Part shown: one piece after another, positions 1-4,655 of the stretch | Numbering within the stretch: position 1 is the stretch's first letter | How the letters are laid out: every line of letters begins with the position of its first letter | DNA from: Frankiales bacterium | GTDB lineage: Bacteria > Actinomycetota > Actinomycetes > Mycobacteriales > SCTD01 | Direction of reading: 5' to 3' | Length of the DNA stretch: 5,708 nucleotides | Assembly: GCA_025464795.1 (NCBI GenBank) | Contig: JAODNB010000424.1 | Span: 1 to 5,708, forward strand | Program-made: the position numbers and the translations under genes | The notes under the pieces: generated by a model | The model's database searches: none | What the model was told of the DNA's origin: nothing | The model's input: only the letters and a program-made list of their open reading frames with translations

Positions 1-258
1 AGCGCCCACCTCAAGCGTCTGAGCCGGATCGAGGGCCAGGTCAGGGGCATCGCCCGGATGGTCGAGGGCGACCAGTACTGCATCGACGTCCTCACCCAGG
101 TCTCCGCGGCGACGAAGGCGTTGCAGGCGGTCGCGCTCGGCCTGCTGGAGGAGCACGTGAGCCACTGCCTGGTCACCGCTGTCGAGGCAGGGGGCGCCCA
201 GCGCGACGAGAAGCTGAAGGAGGCCTCGGACGCGATCGCCCGGCTGGTCCGGTCATGA
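1..258 (+). CDS. csoR: CsoR-family metal-sensing transcriptional repressor (5' end outside window)
   Basis: This is the last 85 codons of a small all-helical repressor of the CsoR/RcnR (DUF156) family. Such proteins bind operator DNA as tetramers and release it when metal is bound. The first visible residues (HLKRLSRIEGQVRGI) are the typical helix-1 signature. Cys27, His52 and Cys56 of the visible part (codons 79-81, 154-156, 166-168) have spacings of 25 and 4 residues. These are the spacings of the Cu(I) ligands C36/H61/C65 of M. tuberculosis CsoR. A Tyr precedes the first Cys, as in that protein. This supports a Cu(I)-type sensor over RcnR (Ni/Co) or FrmR (formaldehyde), although related persulfide sensors (CstR) also keep the two Cys. 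About 10 or more N-terminal residues and the promoter lie upstream of the window. The TGA stop overlaps the ATG of the permease, so the two genes are probably one transcript and translationally coupled. The family call is firm; the exact metal is inferred. Confidence 0.93.
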   Translation, partial: SAHLKRLSRIEGQVRGIARMVEGDQYCIDVLTQVSAATKALQAVALGLLEEHVSHCLVTAVEAGGAQRDEKLKEASDAIARLVRS

Positions 259-1499
259 CGACCGTGCTCGACAGCCTGCGAGAGGGCTTCTTCATGTTCT
301 GGGAGACGCTCTGGGCCTTGGTCCTGGGGTTCTCCCTGTCGGGAGCTGTGCAGTCGTTCGTGTCACGGGCCGACATGCAGAGGGCGATGGGTGACCACAC
401 GCCGCGCACCGTCGTTCGCACGAGCCTGCTCGGGGCGGCGAGCAGCAGCTGCTCCTACGCGGCGAGCGCGCTGGCCAAGTCGCTGTTCCAGCGCGGAGCC
501 GACTTCACCAGCTCCATGGTGTTCATGTTCGCCAGCACGAACCTCGTCGTCGAGCTAGGGATCGTGCTGTGGCTGCTCATGGGGTGGCAGTTCGCTCTCG
601 CCGAGTTCGTCGGCGGGGCCATCATGATCGTGCTGTTCGTCCTGCTCGCCCCCCGCGTCTTCCCGAGCGCCGAGATCGAGGCGGCCCGTGCCCGCCTCGA
701 CATCGGTCAGGACCACCACGGTGCGCCGGCCGTCCAGGACGACAGGCCCTTCCACGAGCGGTTGCGGTCCAAGGCCGGCTGGGCCGACGCCGCGGGCTAC
801 ACCGTCAGCGACCTCACCATGCTGCGCCGAGAGCTCCTCCTCGGGTACGTCGTCGCCGGGTTCATCGCCGTTGCCGTCCCCGCAACCGTGTTCTCCGCCG
901 TGTTCCTGTCGGGGCACGGGATCGTCAGCGACGTCGAGAACGTCCTCCTCGGGCCGCTCATCGCCTTCCTCAGCTTCGTGTGCAGCATCGGGAACGTCCC
1001 CCTCGCCGCCGCGCTCTACGAAGGCGGGATCAGCTTCGGCGGCACCGTCGCGTTCGTCTTCGCCGACCTCATCGCCCTGCCGCTGGTCGTCATCTACGGC
1101 AAGCTCTACGGCCGTCGACTCGCCCTGCGGTTGTTCCTGTCGTTCTGGGCCGTCATGAGCGGTGCCGGCCTGCTGACCGACCTGCTGTTGCGAGCCGTCG
1201 GCATCGGTTTCCCCAAGCGCAGGGCCGAGATCGCCGAGACGCACTTCGCCTGGAACTACACGACGATCCTCAACCTGCTGTTCCTCGTGGTCGGCGCCGC
1301 CGTCTACTGGACCTACCGGAACCGGGAGCGGTTCGGCGCCGGAGGCGAGTACGCCACGGACCCCGTCTGCGGGATGCAGGTCGAGCGCGCCCATCCCGGC
1401 GCCACCACCGCCCACGGAGACACGACCGTGTTCTTCTGCTCCGACCGGTGCAAGACGAAGTACGACAGACAAGCCCACGAGGTCCCGAGACACCTGTGA
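255..1499 (+). CDS. COG0701/DUF318-type permease with C-terminal YHS metal-binding domain
   Basis: A 414-residue polytopic membrane protein. Hydrophobic segments lie near residues 15-37, 57-78, 87-111, 113-132, 194-220, 230-252, 261-283, 288-313 and 336-354, with a hydrophilic loop at about 138-190 that contains Asp-His-His (153-155). Two half-repeats carry Cys motifs inside membrane segments: SSSCSYAA (Cys66) and CSIGNVPLAA (Cys243). Such motifs are typical of the DUF318 permease family, which includes ArsP-like organoarsenical and proposed Cu/Zn exporters. After the last helix comes a YHS domain: DPVCGM at 369-374 (Cys372) and FFCSDRC at 393-399 (Cys395, Cys399). YHS domains are known from copper P-type ATPases and metal-handling proteins. 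The ATG is chosen because it overlaps the csoR stop (ATGA) and precedes the first helix. The csoR context makes efflux of a thiophilic metal, perhaps Cu(I), the best guess, with the YHS tail as a metal-binding module. Substrate and direction are not shown by the sequence. Confidence 0.88.
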   Translation: MTTVLDSLREGFFMFWETLWALVLGFSLSGAVQSFVSRADMQRAMGDHTPRTVVRTSLLGAASSSCSYAASALAKSLFQRGADFTSSMVFMFASTNLVVELGIVLWLLMGWQFALAEFVGGAIMIVLFVLLAPRVFPSAEIEAARARLDIGQDHHGAPAVQDDRPFHERLRSKAGWADAAGYTVSDLTMLRRELLLGYVVAGFIAVAVPATVFSAVFLSGHGIVSDVENVLLGPLIAFLSFVCSIGNVPLAAALYEGGISFGGTVAFVFADLIALPLVVIYGKLYGRRLALRLFLSFWAVMSGAGLLTDLLLRAVGIGFPKRRAEIAETHFAWNYTTILNLLFLVVGAAVYWTYRNRERFGAGGEYATDPVCGMQVERAHPGATTAHGDTTVFFCSDRCKTKYDRQAHEVPRHL

Positions 1500-1524
1500 A
1501 CGGTGTCCCGAGATCTCGCGCGGG
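1486..1524 (+). terminator. Possible hairpin terminator after the csoR-permease operon
   Basis: GACACC (1489-1494) and GGTGTC (1502-1507) form a 6-bp stem whose 7-base loop contains the permease stop codon. A second, self-complementary element CGAGATCTCG (1509-1518) follows at once. CCCGAGA occurs twice (1484-1490, 1507-1513), so alternative pairings exist. There is no T-tract. A terminator here would limit read-through into the oppositely oriented tRNA gene, but the structure is modest and the call is weak. Confidence 0.3.
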
Positions 1525-1529
1525 CCGAC

Positions 1530-1619
1530 TGGCGGTGGCGGTGGGATTTGAACCCACGGACGTCTTGCAACGTCACACGCTTTCGAGGCGTGCTCCTTCG
1601 GCCGCTCGGACACGCCACC
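1530..1619 (-). tRNA. tRNA-Ser (anticodon CGA)
   Basis: Read on the minus strand from 1619. The acceptor stem GGTGGCG pairs fully with CGCCACC (1540-1534), followed by discriminator G (1533) and an encoded CCA (1532-1530). The D stem is TCC/GGA. The anticodon stem CACGC/GCGTG encloses the loop CTCGAAA, giving anticodon CGA at 1585-1583. A long variable arm with stem GACGT/ACGTC marks a class II tRNA, and the T stem GTGGG/CCCAC encloses TTCAAAT. Class II structure, anticodon and G discriminator all agree with serine, decoding UCG. No arm shows a mismatch. It is a stand-alone gene antisense to its neighbours. The mature body without CCA is 1533-1619 (87 nt). Confidence 0.97.
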
Positions 1620-1626
1620 GGCAGAG

Positions 1627-1632
1627 ACTCTA
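1627..1632 (-). promoter_or_regulatory. Possible -10 element of the tRNA-Ser gene
   Basis: On the minus strand TAGAGT (fits TANNNT) lies 7 bases before the tRNA 5' end. No convincing -35 hexamer is seen 16-19 bases further upstream. If it is the -10 element, transcription would start almost at the mature 5' end, so this is a tentative call. Confidence 0.25.
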
Positions 1633-1675
1633 GCGAACGCCCGGTGTGACCCAGCGCACGGTTGCAGGCGAAATA

Positions 1676-1689
1676 GTTGAGCGTTCAAC
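1676..1689. promoter_or_regulatory. Palindromic operator candidate upstream of the nitroreductase gene
   Basis: GTTGAGCGTTCAAC is a 14-base inverted repeat with one mismatched pair: arms GTTGA/TCAAC with four bases between. It lies 44 bases before the nitroreductase ATG, in a more AT-rich patch where a promoter would be expected. TTGA/TCAA arms are common in operators of winged-helix regulators such as the MarR family, so repression of the nitroreductase by such a regulator is inferred. No regulator gene is in the window. The site also lies about 60-70 bases upstream of the tRNA-Ser gene on the other strand. Confidence 0.45.
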
Positions 1690-1721
1690 ACTCTTGTACG
1701 CGGTGTAGCCCTTCCTCTGTC

Positions 1722-1726
1722 AGGAG
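1722..1726 (+). promoter_or_regulatory. Ribosome binding site of the nitroreductase gene
   Basis: AGGAG ends 6 bases before the ATG at 1733. It fixes that start, since no other in-frame start with comparable spacing is nearby. Confidence 0.75.
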
Positions 1727-1732
1727 CACCGC

Positions 1733-2338
1733 ATGACCGTCACCCTCGAGCCCCTCGTCCTGTCCTCCGCGGCCCAGGACCTGCTGTTCCGCGATGCCCG
1801 CACCGCGAACGCCTTCAGCGACGAACCGGTCAGCGAGGCCCAGCTCGAGGCCATCTACGAGCTCACCAAGTACGGCCCGACGCTGATGAACTCGCAGCCG
1901 CTGCGGGTCGTCTTCGTCCGCTCGGACGAGGCGAAGGACCGGCTGCTCCCGCTCATGTCAGAGGGCAACCGCGCGAAGACAGAGTCTGCGCCGGTCACGG
2001 CGATCCTGGCTTACGACGTGGACTTCCACGAGCAGCTCCCGGTCGTGTTCCCGCACCTGCCGAGCGCCAAGGACATGTTCGCGGCCGAGGACCGGCGCCA
2101 CGCTGTCGCGCGCGACAACGCCTTCCTGCAGGCCGGCTACTTCATCATCGGCGTCCGCGCCGCAGGTCTCGCGGCAGGACCGATGGGTGGCTTCGACATC
2201 GACGGTGTCAACGCCGAGTTCTTCCCGGAGGGCCGCACGAAGGCCGTCATCGTCGTCAACCTCGGCCACCCGGGAGAGAACCCCTGGTTCGGACGCAGCC
2301 CGCGGCTCCCCTACGAGGACGTCGTCACCGTTCTCTGA
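1733..2338 (+). CDS. RutE-type nitroreductase family protein (malonic semialdehyde reductase-like)
   Basis: A 201-residue soluble flavoprotein of the nitroreductase superfamily, RutE/HadB-like branch. Visible family features are ARTANAFSDEPVS (22-34, with the Arg that contacts FMN phosphate), KYGPTLMNSQPLRVVFV (46-62), the GNRAKTESAPVTAI segment (78-91), GPMGGFD (149-155), and VVNLGHPGE followed by RSPRLPYEDVV near the C-terminus. RutE of E. coli reduces malonic semialdehyde to 3-hydroxypropionate in pyrimidine catabolism. No other rut genes are present here, so a general FMN-dependent reductase of aldehydes, quinones or nitro compounds is equally possible. Length is normal for the family. 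The start is set by a good AGGAG. The gene stands alone, with a candidate operator upstream. Its last 14 bases overlap the 3' end of tadA on the other strand. Family assignment is secure; the substrate is not. Confidence 0.9.
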   Translation: MTVTLEPLVLSSAAQDLLFRDARTANAFSDEPVSEAQLEAIYELTKYGPTLMNSQPLRVVFVRSDEAKDRLLPLMSEGNRAKTESAPVTAILAYDVDFHEQLPVVFPHLPSAKDMFAAEDRRHAVARDNAFLQAGYFIIGVRAAGLAAGPMGGFDIDGVNAEFFPEGRTKAVIVVNLGHPGENPWFGRSPRLPYEDVVTVL

Positions 2339-2786
2339 AGAACTCCGTCAGCAGCTGACCGCACTCCTGCGCCAGCACCCCTGACACCACCTCCGGGCGG
2401 GAGTTGAGCCGCCGGTCTCGTAGGACGTCCCACAGCGAGCCGGCGGCTCCCGCCTTCGGGTCGATCGCGCCGTACACGACCTTGGACAGGCGGCTCAGGA
2501 CGATCGCGCCGGCACACATCGTGCAGGGCTCCAGGGTCACCACCAGGGTGCACCCGTCGAGCCGCCAGGCGCCGCGGGCTGCCGCGGCTTGCCGGATCGC
2601 GAGGACCTCAGCATGTCCCGTCGGGTCACCGGACCCCTCGCGGTCGTTGTGCCCCCGACCGACCGGAACCCCTTGCTCGTCCAGCACGACAGCGCCCACC
2701 GGGACGTCTCCATGGACCGGCGCGAGGACAGCCTCCGCGAGCGCGAGGCGCATGACGTCGGCGTGTTCCAGGGCGTACGAGGTCAC
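2325..2786 (-). CDS. tadA: tRNA-specific adenosine deaminase TadA
   Basis: A 153-residue zinc deaminase that converts A34 to inosine in the anticodon of tRNA-Arg(ACG) in bacteria, allowing CGN codons to be read. The cytidine-deaminase fold motifs are complete: HAE at 58-60 (zinc-ligand His58, catalytic proton-shuttle Glu60) and PCTMC at 87-91 (zinc ligands Cys88 and Cys91). DVPVGAVV (27-34), GHND (46-49, with the substrate-contacting Asn) and the TadA-typical DPKAGAAGSLWD (109-120) separate it from guanine or cytosine deaminases. The start is GTG at 2786-2784, which overlaps the TGA of the upstream gene (GTGA). It lacks well-spaced Shine-Dalgarno bases (GAAGGG abuts the GTG), so translation is probably coupled. 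An in-frame ATG at 2753 is possible but has no ribosome site. The gene is the last of three and runs 14 bases into the 3' end of the convergent nitroreductase gene. Confidence 0.95.
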   Translation of the reverse strand: MTSYALEHADVMRLALAEAVLAPVHGDVPVGAVVLDEQGVPVGRGHNDREGSGDPTGHAEVLAIRQAAAARGAWRLDGCTLVVTLEPCTMCAGAIVLSRLSKVVYGAIDPKAGAAGSLWDVLRDRRLNSRPEVVSGVLAQECGQLLTEFFRER

Positions 2787-3283
2787 CCTTCGCGCAGGCC
2801 CTCGAGGACGTCGAGGAAGCCGGCACGGTCAGCGACGCCGGTGAGGACGTCAGCGGGAAGCAGGCCCTCCTCGGCGCAGAGGTCCAGCAGGTCGGACTCC
2901 GGAGTCCCGAGGTCGGCGAGCAGTGCCGCGTCTCCGACGGGCTCTGCGACCGGACGGGTGCCCTCGTCCTCGTCCTCCTCGTCGTCCTCGTCGAGCGGCG
3001 CGTCCTCCCAGAGCATGGCCGCGACCTCGCTGCCCTGGACAGCACGCCGGTCGGACAGGAACACCCTCGGCTCGTCGAGGCCCGTCGTGCCCCCGTCCAC
3101 CCGGACCAGGGCGACGTACTCGTCGTTCTCCTCGAGCAGCAGCAGGGCCGGGCCCTCGCCGTCGCCCGTCAGGTCGCGCAGCTCGTCGGCCAGGGACTCG
3201 AGGTCCTCGACCTCGGCGAGGTCCAGCTCACGGCCGGTCCAGCCGTCGTCGGTGCGAGCAAGCGCAGCGGCGAAGTGGGTCAC
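2783..3283 (-). CDS. TadA-associated protein (actinobacterial, TIGR03941-like), copy next to tadA
   Basis: A 166-residue acidic soluble protein. It resembles the actinobacterial proteins annotated as putative tRNA adenosine deaminase-associated, which are named only for sitting beside tadA; no biochemical role is established. The N-terminal half (THFAAALAR, DGW at 13-15, VEDLESL at 25-31, DEYVALVRVDGG at 54-65, FLSD at 75-78) suggests a small alpha/beta domain. Residues 97-108 are almost all Asp/Glu and form a linker. The C-terminal part (VGDAALLADLG at 116-126, DRAGFLDVLEGL at 152-163) looks helical. The open frame extends further upstream, but that part overlaps the preceding gene. The GTG at 3283 is preferred because it follows AGAGAG by four bases, starts 13 bases after the upstream stop and begins at the family-like sequence. 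Its TGA overlaps the tadA GTG. It resembles its upstream neighbour (see findings). Confidence 0.85.
   Translation of the reverse strand: MTHFAAALARTDDGWTGRELDLAEVEDLESLADELRDLTGDGEGPALLLLEENDEYVALVRVDGGTTGLDEPRVFLSDRRAVQGSEVAAMLWEDAPLDEDDEEDEDEGTRPVAEPVGDAALLADLGTPESDLLDLCAEEGLLPADVLTGVADRAGFLDVLEGLREG
2960..2995 (-). repeat. Low-complexity GAC/GAG tract encoding an acidic linker
   Basis: Runs of GAC and GAG codons encode residues 97-108 of the tadA-proximal TadA-associated protein. The repetitive codons could slip during replication, so the linker length may vary between strains. This is an inference from composition. Confidence 0.5.
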
Positions 3284-3296
3284 GGGGCTCTCTTTC

Positions 3297-3797
3297 TCAG
3301 ACCAGGGCGTCCATCGCGCGCTCGTAGGCATCGGAGAACCCGAGCCTGCGGGCAAGCGTGGACAGCATCTCGTCGGCATAGGCGTCGACGTCCGACAGGA
3401 TCGCACCCATCTCCATCTCGTCGAGCCCGAGGTCGCTGAACACGCCGAGGTCCCCTGCGGGAAGGACCACATCCAGGTCCTCGTCGACAGGGATGTCCAG
3501 CTCGAGGCGGTTCATGACCTGTGCCGCCAGGTCCCAGGCGACGGACGCGGTCAGGTCGGACAGCAGCAGCTGGACCTCGCCGTGCAGCCAGCGCACGACC
3601 ACGAAGAACTCGTCGGCGATGTCCACCATGGCAAAGGACCCGTCGACCTGGCCACGCGTCGCGCTCACGAGGTCCTCGAGGTCCTCCGCGACCGTGGGAG
3701 GCAGCTCCTCGACCTGCCAGCGGCCCTCCGAGGCGAACACGACGACGGCCCACTTGTCATAGGTCGTTTCGCGCGTCTTCTCGAGAGATCCAGCCAC
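3297..3797 (-). CDS. Second TadA-associated-like protein, first gene of the tadA operon
   Basis: A 166-residue acidic soluble protein without signal peptide or membrane helix. The N-terminal domain runs DKWAVVVF (14-21), GRW (25-27), AEDLEDLV (37-44), DEFFVVVRW (62-70), VQLLLSDLTA (75-84). The C-terminal domain runs PAGDLGVFSDLGLDEMEMGA (113-132), AYADEML (139-145), ARRLGFSDAYERAMDAL (149-165). From memory this matches the conserved actinobacterial proteins found with tadA. It also aligns with the next gene over both halves, so the two look like an ancient tandem duplication. Function is unknown; a role with TadA or its tRNA is inferred only from position. The GTG start at 3797 is uncertain: only AGG directly abuts it, and the conserved part begins near residue 14. 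No other ATG, GTG or TTG in frame lies between. A leaderless or weakly initiated mRNA is possible. Confidence 0.83.
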   Translation of the reverse strand: MAGSLEKTRETTYDKWAVVVFASEGRWQVEELPPTVAEDLEDLVSATRGQVDGSFAMVDIADEFFVVVRWLHGEVQLLLSDLTASVAWDLAAQVMNRLELDIPVDEDLDVVLPAGDLGVFSDLGLDEMEMGAILSDVDAYADEMLSTLARRLGFSDAYERAMDALV

Positions 3798-3829
3798 CTG
3801 GCGACTCTTACAGGTGCAAGGTCAGGTGG
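3794..3829. repeat. CAGGTG repeats in the divergent promoter region
   Basis: CCACCTG (3794-3800) and CAGGTGG (3823-3829) form a 7-bp perfect inverted repeat. A further CAGGTG lies between them at 3811-3816. The left copy covers the GTG start of the tadA operon. The 75-base gap to the plus-strand membrane-protein gene must hold promoters for both directions, so a shared regulator could bind here. Chance is not excluded in GC-rich DNA. Confidence 0.3.
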
Positions 3830-3834
3830 GAAGG

Positions 3835-3858
3835 GGTAGGCGACAGGCAAGACCTACC
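3835..3858 (+). promoter_or_regulatory. Inverted repeat just before the ribosome site of the membrane-protein gene
   Basis: GGTAGG (3835-3840) and CCTACC (3853-3858) could pair around a 12-base loop and end exactly where AAGGAG begins. In the mRNA this would be a small leader hairpin, if transcription starts upstream of it. It could equally be an operator half-site pair. Confidence 0.3.
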
Positions 3859-3864
3859 AAGGAG
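3859..3864 (+). promoter_or_regulatory. Ribosome binding site of the membrane-protein gene
   Basis: AAGGAG ends 8 bases before the ATG at 3873 and is the strongest Shine-Dalgarno match in the window. It suggests high translation and fixes the start. Confidence 0.8.
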
Positions 3865-3872
3865 AGAACCTC

Positions 3873-4604
3873 ATGTCAGAGCGCAACACAGTCGCCCACT
3901 TCCTGCACGACGCCGGCCTCGCCGCCTGGTTCGGCGGGTCCCTGATGGGGGCGGTCGGGGTGAACGGCGCCGCCGCTGAGGTCGACGACCCTCGTCGCGC
4001 CGCCCAGGTCGCCAACACCGGCTGGGCCCGCTGGACCCCGTTCAACGCCGTCGCCATCGGTGCGCACCTGCTCGGTGGAGCCCAGCTCCTGCGAGCCAAC
4101 CGCGGTCGCGTGAAGACGCAGAAGGGCGTGCTCGGCAACACCAACGTCAAGCTCGCCCTGACCGCAGGCGCCCTCGGCGCCACGGCCTACTCGCGCGTCC
4201 TCGGTCAGAAGGTCATCGACGCCGGTGACGTCCCGGTCGACGCCGACGTCAACCCGAGGGACCCGAGCGTTGCCAAGGCGCAGAAGCAGCTCAAGGCCCT
4301 GCAGTGGGCCATCCCAGGCCTGACCGGCGCCGTCATGGCCTCCTCCGCACTGCACGAGGAGCAGCAGCGCCCGTCGCAGGTCCTGCGGGGGTCGCTGCAG
4401 GCTCTGCCGGCCCGCGCAGTGGGCGTCGCCGGCACGGTCGGCGCGCTTGCGTCAGCGAAGGCCGTCTCGGCCGCGCACGCAGCGGGTCCCGCGCTGGAGA
4501 AGACCCGCGCCGCCGCCGTGCCCGCCGTGGAGAAGGCACGTGAGCGGGCCGCCTCGGCCTACGAGATCGCGGTCGACAAGGCCAAGGACGCCCTGCCCGC
4601 CTGA
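3873..4604 (+). CDS. Conserved actinobacterial membrane protein of unknown function with hendecad-repeat C-terminus
   Basis: A 243-residue protein. Likely membrane segments are at 14-32 (HDAGLAAWFGGSLMGAVGV), 54-73, 92-110 and 143-160. Small residues are abundant in all of them. Charged loops follow, including RANRGRVKTQKG (74-85) and a proline/aspartate-rich loop (117-131). A fifth, weaker Ala/Gly-rich stretch lies at 178-204. Residues 206-238 form three consecutive 11-residue units beginning PALEK, PAVEK and SAYEI, predicted to make an amphipathic helix. The N-terminal HDAGLAAWFGGSLMG and central ALQWAIP remind me of hypothetical proteins common in actinobacteria, but I know of no function. 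The start is fixed by AAGGAG. The gene is a single transcription unit, divergent from the tadA operon and closed by a strong hairpin. It is not an evident transporter, as no charged residues or motifs suggest a transport path. Confidence 0.85.
   Translation: MSERNTVAHFLHDAGLAAWFGGSLMGAVGVNGAAAEVDDPRRAAQVANTGWARWTPFNAVAIGAHLLGGAQLLRANRGRVKTQKGVLGNTNVKLALTAGALGATAYSRVLGQKVIDAGDVPVDADVNPRDPSVAKAQKQLKALQWAIPGLTGAVMASSALHEEQQRPSQVLRGSLQALPARAVGVAGTVGALASAKAVSAAHAAGPALEKTRAAAVPAVEKARERAASAYEIAVDKAKDALPA
4488..4586 (+). repeat. Three 33-base units coding an 11-residue repeat
   Basis: Units 4488-4520, 4521-4553 and 4554-4586 encode residues 206-216, 217-227 and 228-238 of the membrane protein. The shared pattern is P/S-A-x-E-K/I-x-R/V-x-x-A-x. 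Eleven-residue periodicity is typical of long amphipathic or right-handed coiled-coil helices. The DNA units have diverged, so this is a protein-level repeat. Confidence 0.55.
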
Positions 4605-4618
4605 TCAGAGTTCCGCCT

Positions 4619-4649
4619 GCGCCCGCCCGTCACGCTGACGGGCGGGCGT
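4619..4649. terminator. Bidirectional hairpin terminator between convergent genes
   Basis: CGCCCGCCCGTCA (4620-4632) pairs perfectly with TGACGGGCGGGCG (4636-4648) over 13 bp with a 3-base loop, plus a possible G-T pair outside. It lies 15 bases after the membrane-protein stop and 7 bases beyond the stop of the convergent 161-residue gene. It therefore probably serves both. There is no long T-tract, only TTGCGGTT, as is common in actinobacteria. Confidence 0.8.
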
Positions 4650-4655
4650 TGCGGT

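Noticed and set aside
569..1633. Arg-rich open frame on the plus strand
   Set aside because: Out-of-frame shadow of the permease, with composition dominated by Arg and Pro and no domain signal.
555..1691. Long open frame on the minus strand across the permease and tRNA genes
   Set aside because: It is Gly/Glu/Asp/Val-rich antisense of a confident membrane protein and runs through the tRNA; typical spurious frame in high-GC DNA.
1530..1732. tRNA-associated integration site or genomic island
   Set aside because: No integrase, no direct repeat of the tRNA 3' end and no composition change in the flanking genes were seen.
1530..2786. Functional link between tRNA-Ser(CGA) and TadA
   Set aside because: The TadA substrate is tRNA-Arg(ACG). 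The serine anticodon CGA has no adenosine at position 34, so proximity alone does not support a link.
3284..3472. N-terminal extension of the tadA-proximal TadA-associated protein
   Set aside because: It would overlap the upstream gene by about 175 bases, and the sequence is Trp/Ser/Arg/Pro-rich, unlike the acidic conserved part.
2589..3839. 416-codon plus-strand frame opposite the tadA operon
   Set aside because: Low-complexity Ser/Arg sequence antisense to three genes with clear family features; no ribosome site.
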